A stretch of DNA of 64,000 nt from Rhizophagus clarus (Eukaryota > Glomeromycota > Glomeromycetes > Glomerales > Glomeraceae): NCBI GenBank assembly GCA_015698045.1, contig BLAL01000246.1:682001-746000 (forward strand). The letters run 5' to 3'. The stretch's first letter is position 1, and each line of letters opens with the position of its first letter. Shown here one piece after another: positions 55,361-64,000 of this stretch. The position numbers and the translations under genes are program-made. The notes below the pieces were generated by a model. The model was not told the origin of the DNA. It made no database searches and saw only the letters and a program-made list of their open reading frames with translations.

Positions 55361-56633
55361 CAGTCCTGGACATAAGTATCCGTACCCCTGCCATTAAAAA
55401 AAAAATTAATAAACTATAAAAAAATTTTTTTTTATTATAAAGTACAAGACGAGTTCTGATCATTAATACATAGTAAAGTCCCCCCCTGCATTTATTAATG
55501 CCGTAACTCTCTTTTCCATACTATTAACAAGATTTTTAGCTAATTGAACCGGTAATTGGTTCCATTCTTTTGTTAATTCCGCCTTTAATCTCCTAGATGT
55601 TTTAATTTTTTTTTTTGAAATTTTAATTTTCAGGAGTTGCCAAACATTTTCTATAGGATTTTGATCGGGAGACATAGATGGCCAAGGTAATACGGTCACT
55701 TCATTTTCTTCCTTCCATTTTTTGCAAATTTTCGAACGGTGCTTGGGATCATTGTCTTCTTGCAAGATCCAATCTATGCTATCTTCACCAAAAAGCTCAC
55801 AGGCGGAAGGCAAGAGACCCCTCTCATAGATACTACACATAAAAAGGGCATCCAGGTTTCTTTCAAAGCATATCAACTTACCAAATCCTGAAAAAGAAAA
55901 ACAACCCCAAACATGAACTTTCTGTGAATGCTTGACCGTACGGAATATTTTTAGCCTCCTGACGAACTTCCAAACCTTTCTATTTGACTGGAATAATTGA
56001 AAAGTACTCTCATCAGTAAAAATAACTTGTTTCCAGTCAAATTTTTGATGTTTTTTTGCCCATTTTAACCGGTTAGCTCTGTGTTTCTCAGAAAGCAAAG
56101 GTTTGAAAGTTTCTTTCACAAATTTACCCCCAGACTCACCAAGACGTCGCCTAATTGTCCTTGAACTAACAGTAACACCTTGTTTTTCGAGTTTTTGTTG
56201 AATTTCAGTACTGGTAATATCATGTTTTTTCATTGCCAACTTCACAATTCGATTATCTTGTGCTTTGGTGGTGCTGCGAGGTCGGCCTAACTTCTGTTCA
56301 TCGGTTAAATCCTTATCTTTCTTGTATTTTTTCACCCAATAAGCTACTGTAGACTTACTACAGTGAACATAAGATGCTATTTTTTCATATCCCCACTTTG
56401 GACCTTCTGGATGTTCGTGTAAAAAAACAATTTCATATCGTTTGTCAAGTGAGAGAGACATTTTTTGTGGCTGAAAATTGCCGATCATCTAACTCCTGAT
56501 TTATATGTCGTACAAACCTCTAATTTTATATTTGATCAAGATTAATATTGATCTTCAATCTTGGAAATTTTTAGGGTAGGTTATCATGTGACTTCGGAAA
56601 ATATTGGGGTACGGATACTTATGACCAGGCCTG
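55361..56633. mobile_element. Complete Tc1-type transposon
   Basis: 1273 bp between TA dinucleotides (55359-55360, 56634-56635). Terminal inverted repeats CAGTCCTGGACATAAGTATC (left) and CAGGCCTGGTCATAAGTATC (right, reverse-complemented), both continuing CGTACCCC; two mismatches in 28. It encloses one full-length transposase gene on the minus strand. It looks young and possibly active. Confidence 0.9.
55463..56488 (-). CDS. Tc1/mariner-family transposase, DD34E (341 aa, intact)
   Basis: Cut-and-paste transposase that acts on the element's own ends and inserts at TA. N-terminal bipartite helix-turn-helix: YEKIASYVHCSKSTVAYWVK (aa 34-53), then the GRPR hook at 68-71, then the second helical set to about 120 (TSTEIQQKLEKQGVTVSSR). 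Catalytic triad: Asp159 in FTDESTF, Asp245 in QEDNDPKH, Glu280 in PIENVW, with 34 residues between the last two. Length is typical for Tc1. No stops or frameshifts. A downstream Met (MSLSLDKRYEI, position 10) could be the true start. The gene is less AT-rich than the flanks, in keeping with recent arrival. Confidence 0.92.
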   Translation of the reverse strand: MIGNFQPQKMSLSLDKRYEIVFLHEHPEGPKWGYEKIASYVHCSKSTVAYWVKKYKKDKDLTDEQKLGRPRSTTKAQDNRIVKLAMKKHDITSTEIQQKLEKQGVTVSSRTIRRRLGESGGKFVKETFKPLLSEKHRANRLKWAKKHQKFDWKQVIFTDESTFQLFQSNRKVWKFVRRLKIFRTVKHSQKVHVWGCFSFSGFGKLICFERNLDALFMCSIYERGLLPSACELFGEDSIDWILQEDNDPKHRSKICKKWKEENEVTVLPWPSMSPDQNPIENVWQLLKIKISKKKIKTSRRLKAELTKEWNQLPVQLAKNLVNSMEKRVTALINAGGDFTMY

Positions 56634-56639
56634 TATATT

Positions 56640-57500
56640 GAAATCAAGAAAACAAATGACAGAAATATCAAAGAATAATTATATCCCAAAGTTAAACACG
56701 AAAAATCAAGGACAGCTTTAGAAGGTAATCATGTTGAATTAAATTTTTTTGAAAAATCAGCTTCGATTTTGGTGCCTTTTTACGGGGTTTAAATATTTTT
56801 TTTCTTTCTATCTTTGTTTTTTTATCGTTATTTATTTATTTATTTTATTTTTTAAATAAATTTATTTTCATCACACATGCGATTCATAATTTCACGCTAC
56901 CTTATTATATGGCCTTATTATTTAAAATTTTATACATTTGATTAAATTTTATTCCTTCTTTATTAATTATTATATACTGTCAACAGAAAAAATAAAAAGA
57001 AAAAAAGTATTTTTAAAGAAATAAAAGTGAATATAAAAAAACTAAAAATAAGTGTAGAAAAATGAAAAAAAGGTGTAGAAAAAAACGAAAAAAATAATAA
57101 ATGTAAAAAAATGAAAAGATAATGGGTATAGAGAAATAAAAAAGAAAATGTAAGGAAACGATAAAGTGGTACAAAGGGGGAAAAAAAAATAGTAAAAGGA
57201 CGAAAAAATAAGTTGAAAGAATAAGTGTTAATGAAATGAAAAAATAATTATAATAGAACGAAAAGTGGGTGTAAAGGAATGAAAAAGAAGGTGTAAAGAA
57301 ATGAAATAGAAGAATGGAAAGAAATGGTAAAAAAATTTGTTAGTATTATTCCAAAGCAAAAAAGCAATAAAAAAATAGTAAAAACCAGAAGATTTACTTT
57401 ACCTTAATAATTGGTTCTATTGTCCAAACCTTCAAGTTAATTCTTAGTTTTCTATAACCTCAGTTCAGGAAGTTGAATAATTTTAAAACGAGTAATGGAG
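56640..57500 (-). repeat. Purine-rich tract with one donor-like unit (array I, weak)
   Basis: 56990-57345 is purine-rich on the plus strand with GTGTAGAAAAATGAAAAA(G) words repeated about ten times. Beyond it, on the minus strand, TTGGACAATAGAACCAATTA, TTAAG is followed by GTAAAGTAAATC. The arrangement (unit plus long pyrimidine tract on the minus strand) is like arrays C and F, facing array H across the Tc1 element. Confidence 0.45.
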
Positions 57501-57899
57501 AAATCTAAGGCAAATAAATAAATAAATAAGTTAGAAATCAAATTTGAATAATAAATAAATTGTGATGATGATTTATTCAAGAGTTTTCTTTTCAATATAG
57601 TATAATATTATTATATTATTTAAACTATTACGATTCCATTACTACTGTAATTCATCTCGATTAAATTCAGCAGGTAAATTATTTCAAAGAAGATATTATA
57701 CACTTAATTATTTAAAGAGAAATCACCTTTTCCAAATTCTCTTAATCAACTCCGTAAATTATCTACACTTCAGCAGTAGGTCATAAATAACTCTTTCATT
57801 GATAAATACAAAAATTGAATCACACATAAAGCGGTTATGTTATAAAAAGTAATAATCAATAATATTATTAAAAAAAAATGCATCCTTTGGAATTACAAT

Positions 57900-58870
57900 A
57901 TAAATTGTATATACAGTATTTAAAAAAATTATTACACAATTTACTAAGTTTGAATTAATTCTACCAGGTCTACGTGAACGAAATGAAGCTGAACAAGAAA
58001 CTGGAGGAGTTCTTTTAGATTTTTGTAAAAGAACATCCAAGTATGAAAATAAGTTTAAATTCATTTTCTTCAAGTTCGGTAAATTTTTATGCAAGTTTGG
58101 CATTTTCTTATTACAGAAAGAAACTCGCTGAAATTATGAAAAGATTATCAGATTACATTCTTACCAACAATTTCTGACCAATACAATATTCAATTTCGTT
58201 AATTGGTAATCTGGTTTTCTTTTTCGTTATATTTCAACTAGGGGAAGTGGCATTACAGATGAGGTTATAGAAAGTAATTCTATAAAAAAAATTGAGATTG
58301 AGTGTATTCTGAATTTATTTAACACTTGTTAGAAGCCAATATTCCATGTTAATCTAACATCACTAATATATTTTTCAGATTCTATATAATCATTTAGACA
58401 TTTGTATTTTACCGCGGTTTGTAGGCTAAAAACATTTACATGATCTTTTATCTACTTTCTATATAATTATCTTGTATAAAATAACTTACAAACGAAAAAA
58501 AGAAATCGATCTTTCAGTTACATTAGGAATAGCGGAACCTCCACAGCAATGGTAATTGGTGAACATAATTTGAAGAATTTTAAGTAGATAATTATTATTT
58601 TGACAAATATTGTTTGATACCATGACTATAATTTGATCTGATTCCGGTCAGAATGTTGCCTTGTAACAATTAACTACGCTTAGCAAGTTGCATCAAGTAC
58701 ATCAACCTTAAAAGCTCCCTATAATACTGGTATGGAAGAATAATATAGGACTTTTGGATTAAAAGAATCAGTTCTTATAGGAATGGTAACCGAAATATTG
58801 AGTGGTCTACCAAATTCATCATTTTCATTTTATAACAGTAAGACAACACATTTATGCGTCTGCTAATCTT
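57900..58870 (+). pseudogene. Scattered coding-like fragments, unknown protein(s)
   Basis: Plus-strand pieces: about 57955-58060 LILPGLRERNEAEQETGG, VLLDFCKRTSKYE; about 58505-58555 IDLSVTLGIAEPPQQW; about 58690-58850 QVASSTSTLKAPYNTGMEE, TFGLKESVLIGMVTEILSGL, PNSSFSFYNS, the last followed by AACAG|TAAG-like sequence. Stops separate them. They may be parts of one dead multi-exon gene. I recognise no family. Confidence 0.3.
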
Positions 58871-59095
58871 ATTTAATTTTGAAGTAGGTATACTCATATA
58901 AATAATAAAATGAATCTCTATGCAACAATTAAATAAGCAAAGTTTGTAGTGATATAAGTGTCCTCAGCAATTAATGTAATTAATAATAAATAATAAATAC
59001 GAGTCTTCGTTATCTTCATAGATAATAGTATATTGCAAGCTGGTGGTTTTACTCCAACTTTAAATAAATATGTTTAGCAGCAGAATTTAAAACTT

Positions 59096-59263
59096 TTAAA
59101 TCTTCATCTTTAATTGTTTTTTTTTCAGTAACTTTCCGCATAAATCTATCCAATTAATATTACTAATTTCTGGTATTTCTACCTTTATTTTACTACTATC
59201 ACTACCTAAACCAATTAATAATCTAATATTCGACGCTTCCAGCCATGTTCTCGAGTTTTGCTA
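59096..59263 (-). pseudogene. Coding-like terminal exon, unknown protein
   Basis: Minus strand after an AATAG acceptor-like site: SRTWLEASNIRLLIGLGS, DSSKIKVEIPEISNINW, IDLCGKLLKKKQLKMKI-stop. Fifty-odd codons with protein-like composition. Upstream exons were not found. It could be the 3' end of a decayed gene. Confidence 0.35.
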
Positions 59264-59269
59264 TTTATT

Positions 59270-60600
59270 GTCTAAAAAGTAAAAATAAAAACAAACAAAC
59301 CTAAAAACAACCACTCATTAACGTCAACAATCATCAATACGATTCTTACCTCAAAAAACTTTGTTTTCATCAAGAAAGAGACACTCATTATTAGAAATCT
59401 CCGAAAATAATAAATAAAAACAATCTTTCCATCAATACAATCGATATATTACTTTGTCTCATCTCATCACAAATTGATCAAGAAAAAACATTTTATTCAG
59501 TCCTTAAGAATAAAAATTAAAATAGAACCGCTCTTTTAACTTATTTAAATTCCTGATCTCCAAAGAAGTCAATATCCAGTCATTAAAAAAAAAAATATAA
59601 AATAATTCGATAAAAAATTTTAAATTTACCGCCTGACCAAATTTATACTTTCGCCGATCATCTCCTAAAATATCCCCAGAAATATCTCTCTACAAGTATA
59701 ATTTTCGGCTTTTTATATATATTATTTCAAAATGATGAATTTTGCTAAAAATGGCATTTAAAACCCTCTTTGGTATTCTAAGTAAAGTTGTTCAGAAGGC
59801 AAAAATACAATTATGTCTCTGACTTAAAGACCGTATGAAGCATGTCAAGTTTTATTTGAAATGTAAAAAAATATCGCAAAATTAATCGACGATTTTAGGA
59901 AATGATCGTAGTTCTTTTTTATTTTCACGTGACTTTTATGACAAAGCATTTGTCAAGGGAAATTCTCAAAATATTTATTTTCATACAGGTAGTCCTCCGA
60001 GGACTCGGTAAGTGGGTTTTATGCCTACTTCTGGATCTTTGGCGGACAAAGCGGGTTCATTTAGAATCGGTGATAGTTAGTTATGGATTATTTTATTGTT
60101 TATCAATTTATATTAGATTTTCAATATTTTTTCTGTCCTAATTGTTTGTTCGCGTATAAAAATAAAAATAAATAAAATAAATATTTATTTTCATACAACT
60201 AAAATCATTACATATTCTGTTATAACTATTAAAATTCTTGAAAAATTACAAGTAAGTAAAATATTTTGTTTAATATGGTGATAATTAAAAAACAAAAATA
60301 ATATAATAACTTACCATCATTAATAATTTTGACATATTCTTAACCATTTTTATAATGATGGATTTCTAACCGCTTGCAAGATATAAGCCAATAACTACAA
60401 ATTAATGATCATTAGGCATTTAATGAGATTATAATACCGAATTTTTATTTCTTTTTTCAAAACATAAATTTTTTAAATTTATAAATTTTTTGTTTTTTTA
60501 ATTATACTAATCCATCCAATTCATATAATTAATTTTTTCACTTATTAACTATTAAAAAAACATATATATATCATCACATACCTATTTTAGATAATCAATA
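59270..60600. other. Gene-free stretch with one odd block
   Basis: 59988-60090 stands out as GC-richer: ACAG, AGTCCTCCGAGGACT (a near palindrome), CG|GTAAGT, then a frame GFMPTSGSLADKAGSFRIGD-stop. It may be an exon relic. The rest is AT-rich with nothing to call. Confidence 0.35.
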
Positions 60601-60605
60601 TAAAT

Positions 60606-61985
60606 TTATAAACGAGCGCTTTTAGCCAACATTCTGATATTATTAAGAAAATGTTCAACTATCTCTAAGTATTTATTTTCCTGTCTTTTTTCTATTTTGA
60701 GCTTTTCTTCAAGTAATATCCTTGGATTTATGAATTCTACTTCTAACTCATGAGTCAAATCCTGTGAGCCTCCCTATATTATAAATAAATTTATATAAAT
60801 GAGTCATTTTCCAACTTAAAATAAATTTTTCCAATAAATATAACTTACATCAGATACCTTGACTTGAGTTAAATCAATCTTAACTATTTGATGAGTATAG
60901 CTTAACCTATCCTTATTTCTCTCAAAATTATGTTGTCCTTCTGGCATTTCCCCTAAAAATGAATAAAGTGTTAACATTTTAATCTATATACGATTAAAAT
61001 AACTCAAATAATTACTTACTTGGGATTTCCCTATTTACAGAAATACGATAATCTAAGCATGTATTTGGCGAATAAATGTTTAAGTCTGCAACACGAACTT
61101 TTTGTACAATACCACCTTCAACAATCTAATTAAAATAACAGTTAGAAAAATGACGTATTAGACCAATGAATAGACAATAAATTAATTTATACCTCTCCAG
61201 TTTTTCGGTCTCTTGTTACTCTAATTCTTCCACCCTTTGTGTCATAAAATTTATCTATTTCGTATGTATGTTTGTATTCTACAGGTTGTCCCTACAATAT
61301 ATTTAAAATTCTTTTTTAACTAAGTAATTTAAAAATTTTAAAAATTAATCTAGCATACATACTTTATGTGATGAAGATTTTGTTTCAATGAAACGTTTGT
61401 TTAACAATTCATTAAAAGATTTATGTTGTTCCTAAATTTTTAATAAAAGATTTTTTTAACTAATCTTATTTTGAGTATGCCATATTCATCTCGGTATTTT
61501 GCTTACAAGAGTCATATTACTCTCAAATATCATCCACTTGTCTTCATGAGGACTTATTACTAAGCAGGATATAACACATAAATCAGTTAAAAAAAACTTT
61601 TTGAAAGAATAATGGAAATTTTCTTAGAATGTTTACCTGTCTCACAATAAACCGGTAACCTTATTCGTTCACGAGTTGTTTTATCCAATAAAACACCCAG
61701 CTTGGCTTCTATCTAAAAATAAAGGAAAAATAAGTAAGAAATTTCAATTTTAAATTAATTTAATAATAAACTTATTACCTCAACATTTTCCTTTCCAACT
61801 TGCATATACAAAAAGTCACTAACAACTCTAACAAAATCGTTAGTTGGTTGTATTCCAAATATGCTAGGTTCTAATTCTTTTGGCAATAACGATATTCTAG
61901 AACTTTGGCGTTGCACTAAACCATTCGATGTTTCTTCACTACTCAATTTTTCTTCATCTTCTTCAGTACGACGACGTTTTGACAT
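60606..61985 (-). CDS. CET1: mRNA-capping enzyme subunit beta, RNA 5'-triphosphatase (Cet1-like, 293 aa, eight exons)
   Basis: Exons 61779-61985, 61637-61712, 61507-61559, 61363-61431, 61193-61291, 61020-61125, 60849-60952 and 60606-60773. All introns are GT-AG, 57-85 bp, and the joined frame is exactly 294 codons. The enzyme removes the gamma phosphate from nascent RNA, the first step of cap formation, in the nucleus. It is a metal-dependent tunnel (CYTH-type) fold: first acidic strand IEAKLG (aa 70-75), basic strand RIRVTRD (157-163), DYRISVNRE (193-201), last acidic strand ELEVEF (247-252). The N-terminal 45 residues are charged and probably disordered (MSKRRRTEEDEEKLSSEE). This fungal-type triphosphatase differs from the animal and plant capping phosphatase, supporting a fungal source. 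Confidence 0.88.
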
Positions 61986-62167
61986 GGTTATGAAAATGTG
62001 TAAAGAAAGCTATATTTCAAATGGAGGATAGAAGCAAAATCATATTCCTGTAAATCACGTCATTAATTAGGTAAAAATTTACCGTAATTTACTGGCTGTG
62101 TCACGACGAAATCGAATTTGAAAAAAAAAAAAATTTCTCATGGTTCTTTTTAAGATTAGAAATTAGA
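61986..62167. promoter_or_regulatory. Bidirectional promoter between CET1-like and mL43 genes
   Basis: 182 bp separates the two start codons of divergently transcribed genes. It includes GTCACGACGAAATCG and an A-rich run just before the mL43 start. No TATA box is evident. Head-to-head spacing this short suggests shared regulation of two housekeeping genes. Confidence 0.55.
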
Positions 62168-62748
62168 ATGACTCTAACAAAAACATTGATTCCGAAAGCC
62201 AAAAATGGGGTTGGTGCTTTTGTTTTTTCATGTCGCAAGATTGAATTCAATTATTGTGAACGTAGCGGAAGTAGTTATGGAATGATGTAAGGAATTTATT
62301 TTATTTTTATTTCATAAAAAAAAAGTTGAATAAAATTCTTCTCAAATAAATTCTTGTGTATTTAGTAAATATCTTCAAAATCATTTAATTCCTTTTGCAA
62401 AGATAAATCCACAGATAGAAATTGTGGTGACACCTCGTCCGTCAAAACATCCTATCGTTACTGGAACATATAGTTAGTCCTAAATGTTTTTTTCTTTGTA
62501 CCGTTTTTTAATGTTTTCTTAGCTTCTTCTTACACATAATTATTTATTTGATTATAATAGTGAACCTCAAACAAAAGCAAATTTGTGTTAAAAATAAAAA
62601 TCCTGATGAAATTGCTGAAATTGTACAATTGATACGTGATAATACGGGAGTTTCTACAAAAAAAAGGTTTAAAAAACCAGTTATTTCAACAACTAAAAGT
62701 ATTAGAGGTATTTGGAGTCCGTTCCATACTCGACCGCATTTAATTTAA
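62168..62748 (+). CDS. Mitochondrial large ribosomal subunit protein mL43 (137 aa, three exons)
   Basis: Exons 62168-62286, 62366-62472 and 62561-62748. The introns (79 and 88 bp) run GTAAGG...TTTAG and GTTAGT...AATAG, and the joined frame is 138 codons. Sequence: MTLTKTLIPKAKNGVGAFVF, then the thioredoxin-like L51/S25/CI-B8 domain with FNYCERSGSSYGMIKYLQNH, NPQIEIVVTPRPSKHPIVTG, QICVKNKNPDEIAEIV, and a C-terminal extension ending RGIWSPFHTRPHLI. The Cys-x-x-x-Gly-Ser-Ser-x-Gly motif and the RPSKHP loop are typical of mL43 (yeast MRPL51). It is a structural protein of the mitochondrial ribosome. Length is as expected. Divergent from the triphosphatase gene. Confidence 0.88.
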
Positions 62749-62759
62749 ATTTCAGATTT

Positions 62760-63088
62760 TTCTCAAATTTTTAAATAAAACATTAGTAATAATGCGTACA
62801 TCTTTTCCCAAATTTATTTAAATTAAAATCGCGAAGTTTTTTTTGCCAATAAATAATAATTGAATTCATACATTTGATTTTAAAAAGATGAAGAAATAAA
62901 GTCACGTGAAATTTTAGATTATTATGACTAAACCATCTGAGGGAAATATTGGCCAATAAAGACAATTAATCAAAATCGGACGATTCTTGCGTTGTAGAAA
63001 TAATGATCCGATTTTTCTAAAACTAAAACTATAAATTTGTCACTTTTTTTCCTTTAAAAAAATTATAAAAAAAAAAATAGTATAAAAA
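62760..63088. other. Intergenic region
   Basis: AT-rich, with no gene. It contains the mL43 3' end and the epimerase promoter; a TATAAAAAA word lies at 63080-63088. Confidence 0.4.
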
Positions 63089-63899
63089 ATGTTTCATTTA
63101 TTTAAAAATATTTTTCCAAAAAACATTAATGCCATAAGCAACTCTACACTTTTATCTCGAACGTTAAATACTAAAAATATCGGTGTATTTAGTGCATTTA
63201 GTAAATTTAATAATAATATTTATTTTGAAAGATACCAAAATAAATATTTCTCTTCTTTTTCTTCGGTATCTTTTATTGCAGGAGCGAATACTAGTAACAT
63301 ATCAAATGTAATTAATATTTGTATATTATATAAATATAGGTCGTGCACTTAAAAAAAAAAAAAAACAAAATTTTTACATCTATTTAAATTGCAGGATCAT
63401 CCATTGTGGAAATTGGGACATTTAAATCATGTTGCTATAGCAGTGCCAAATATTGACAATGCTATAAATTTTTACAAGAATATTTTAGGCGTAGATCAAG
63501 TTAGTGAAGCAGTGGTAAGTTACTTTCCAAAATTCATTTTTTAATAATTCAATAAATAAACGTATTTTTTTTTTATTTTGATGATAGCCACAACCTGAAC
63601 ATGGAGTATATACAGTATTTGTTAATTTAGGTAATACAAAAATTGAATTATTATATCCATATGGTGAAAAATCTCCTATACAAAATTTTTTAGAAAAAAA
63701 TAAAAATGGTGGTATTCATCATATTTGTATTGAAGTTAATGATGTAAGTAATGCTGTCAAAGATTTATTGGACAAAGGTATTAGACCATTGGACCCTGAG
63801 CCAAAAATTGGTGCCCATGGTAACCCTGTTGTATTTTTACATCCAAAAGATTGCGGTGGTGTCTTGGTTGAATTAGAACAAGTTAATAAAAAAAATTAA
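63089..63899 (+). CDS. MCEE: Methylmalonyl-CoA epimerase, mitochondrial (216 aa, three exons)
   Basis: Exons 63089-63307, 63395-63514 and 63588-63899 (introns 87 and 73 bp, GTAATT...GCAG and GTAAGT...GATAG), 217 codons. Converts (2S)- to (2R)-methylmalonyl-CoA in propionate and odd-chain fatty acid breakdown. Residues 1-73 (MFHLFKNIFPKNINAISNST, rich in Ser, Asn, Lys and Arg, acid-poor) look like a mitochondrial targeting region. The rest is a VOC fold: LGHLNHVAIAVPNIDNAINF with metal His85, NTKIELLYPYGEKSPIQNFL, GGIHHICIEVNDVSNAVKDL with metal His157/158, GAHGNPVVFLHPKDCGGVLV with Glu208. All expected residues are present. The exon 1 donor was chosen because it keeps frame into DHPLWKLGHLNHV. 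Confidence 0.9.
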
Positions 63900-64000
63900 A
63901 TGAGCTGTTTATTAGTATAAAATATTATTAATATATTATATATATGTTTATTTAGCTCTAAAAAACTCTAGTATATATTTAATCTAAATTAATTATCAGT
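63900..64000. other. 3' flank of the epimerase gene
   Basis: AT-rich, with AGTATAAAATATT just after the stop codon. No defined terminator is called. Confidence 0.35.

Overview
The window is strongly AT-rich eukaryotic DNA with short GT-AG introns (about 65-90 bp). It is packed with DNA transposons, MITE-like inverted-repeat elements and tandem repeats. The mix of genes (a Crinkler effector, a BTB-BACK protein, a fungal-type mRNA 5'-triphosphatase, mitochondrial mL43 and methylmalonyl-CoA epimerase) together with the heavy transposon load points to an early-diverging fungus, most likely an arbuscular mycorrhizal fungus (Glomeromycotina). That placement is inference from gene content and style. 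I saw no rRNA, convincing tRNA, CRISPR array or retroviral-type element.

Layout. 0-15 kb is a transposon graveyard. A hAT transposase gene read on the minus strand (about 14.6 kb down to 4.3 kb) is split by a PIF/Harbinger element (4536-8345, itself carrying two nested MITEs) and by two further elements with 8-bp target duplications (9859-11594 and 11649-13819). 15-24 kb and 26-31 kb hold repeat arrays, including a large inverted duplication (about 21.4-21.9 kb versus 29.06-29.68 kb) that brackets one gene. Two members of an unrecognised gene family lie at 24012-25597 (minus) and 31697-33409 (plus), with a decayed third copy near 37.6 kb. A roughly 4 kb segment is duplicated in direct orientation (33444-37360 and 45744-49994) around an intact three-exon Crinkler NTPase/nuclease effector gene (41099-43893). 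A BTB-BACK gene with an unadvertised third exon lies at 50792-52246, and an apparently whole Tc1 transposon at 55361-56633. The right end is ordinary gene-dense DNA: an eight-exon mRNA-capping triphosphatase gene, the divergently transcribed mL43 gene 182 bp away, and a three-exon methylmalonyl-CoA epimerase gene.

The most unusual signal is a recurring kind of tandem array (at about 0.4-0.8, 14.9-15.3, 16.2-17.4, 20.0-21.0, 22.8-23.4, 27.4-27.9, 29.8-30.2 and 54.3-54.9 kb, with a weaker one at 57.0-57.5 kb). Each roughly 95-130 bp unit looks like an intron plus a 24-45 nt exon: a GTAAGT-like donor, a CTAAC/TACTAAC branch-point-like core, a long pyrimidine tract and AG, then a short GC-richer block. 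In several units the branch-point-like core sits in the loop of a hairpin whose stem sequence differs between arrays but still pairs. The arrays have no open reading frame, and I know of no described element with this design.
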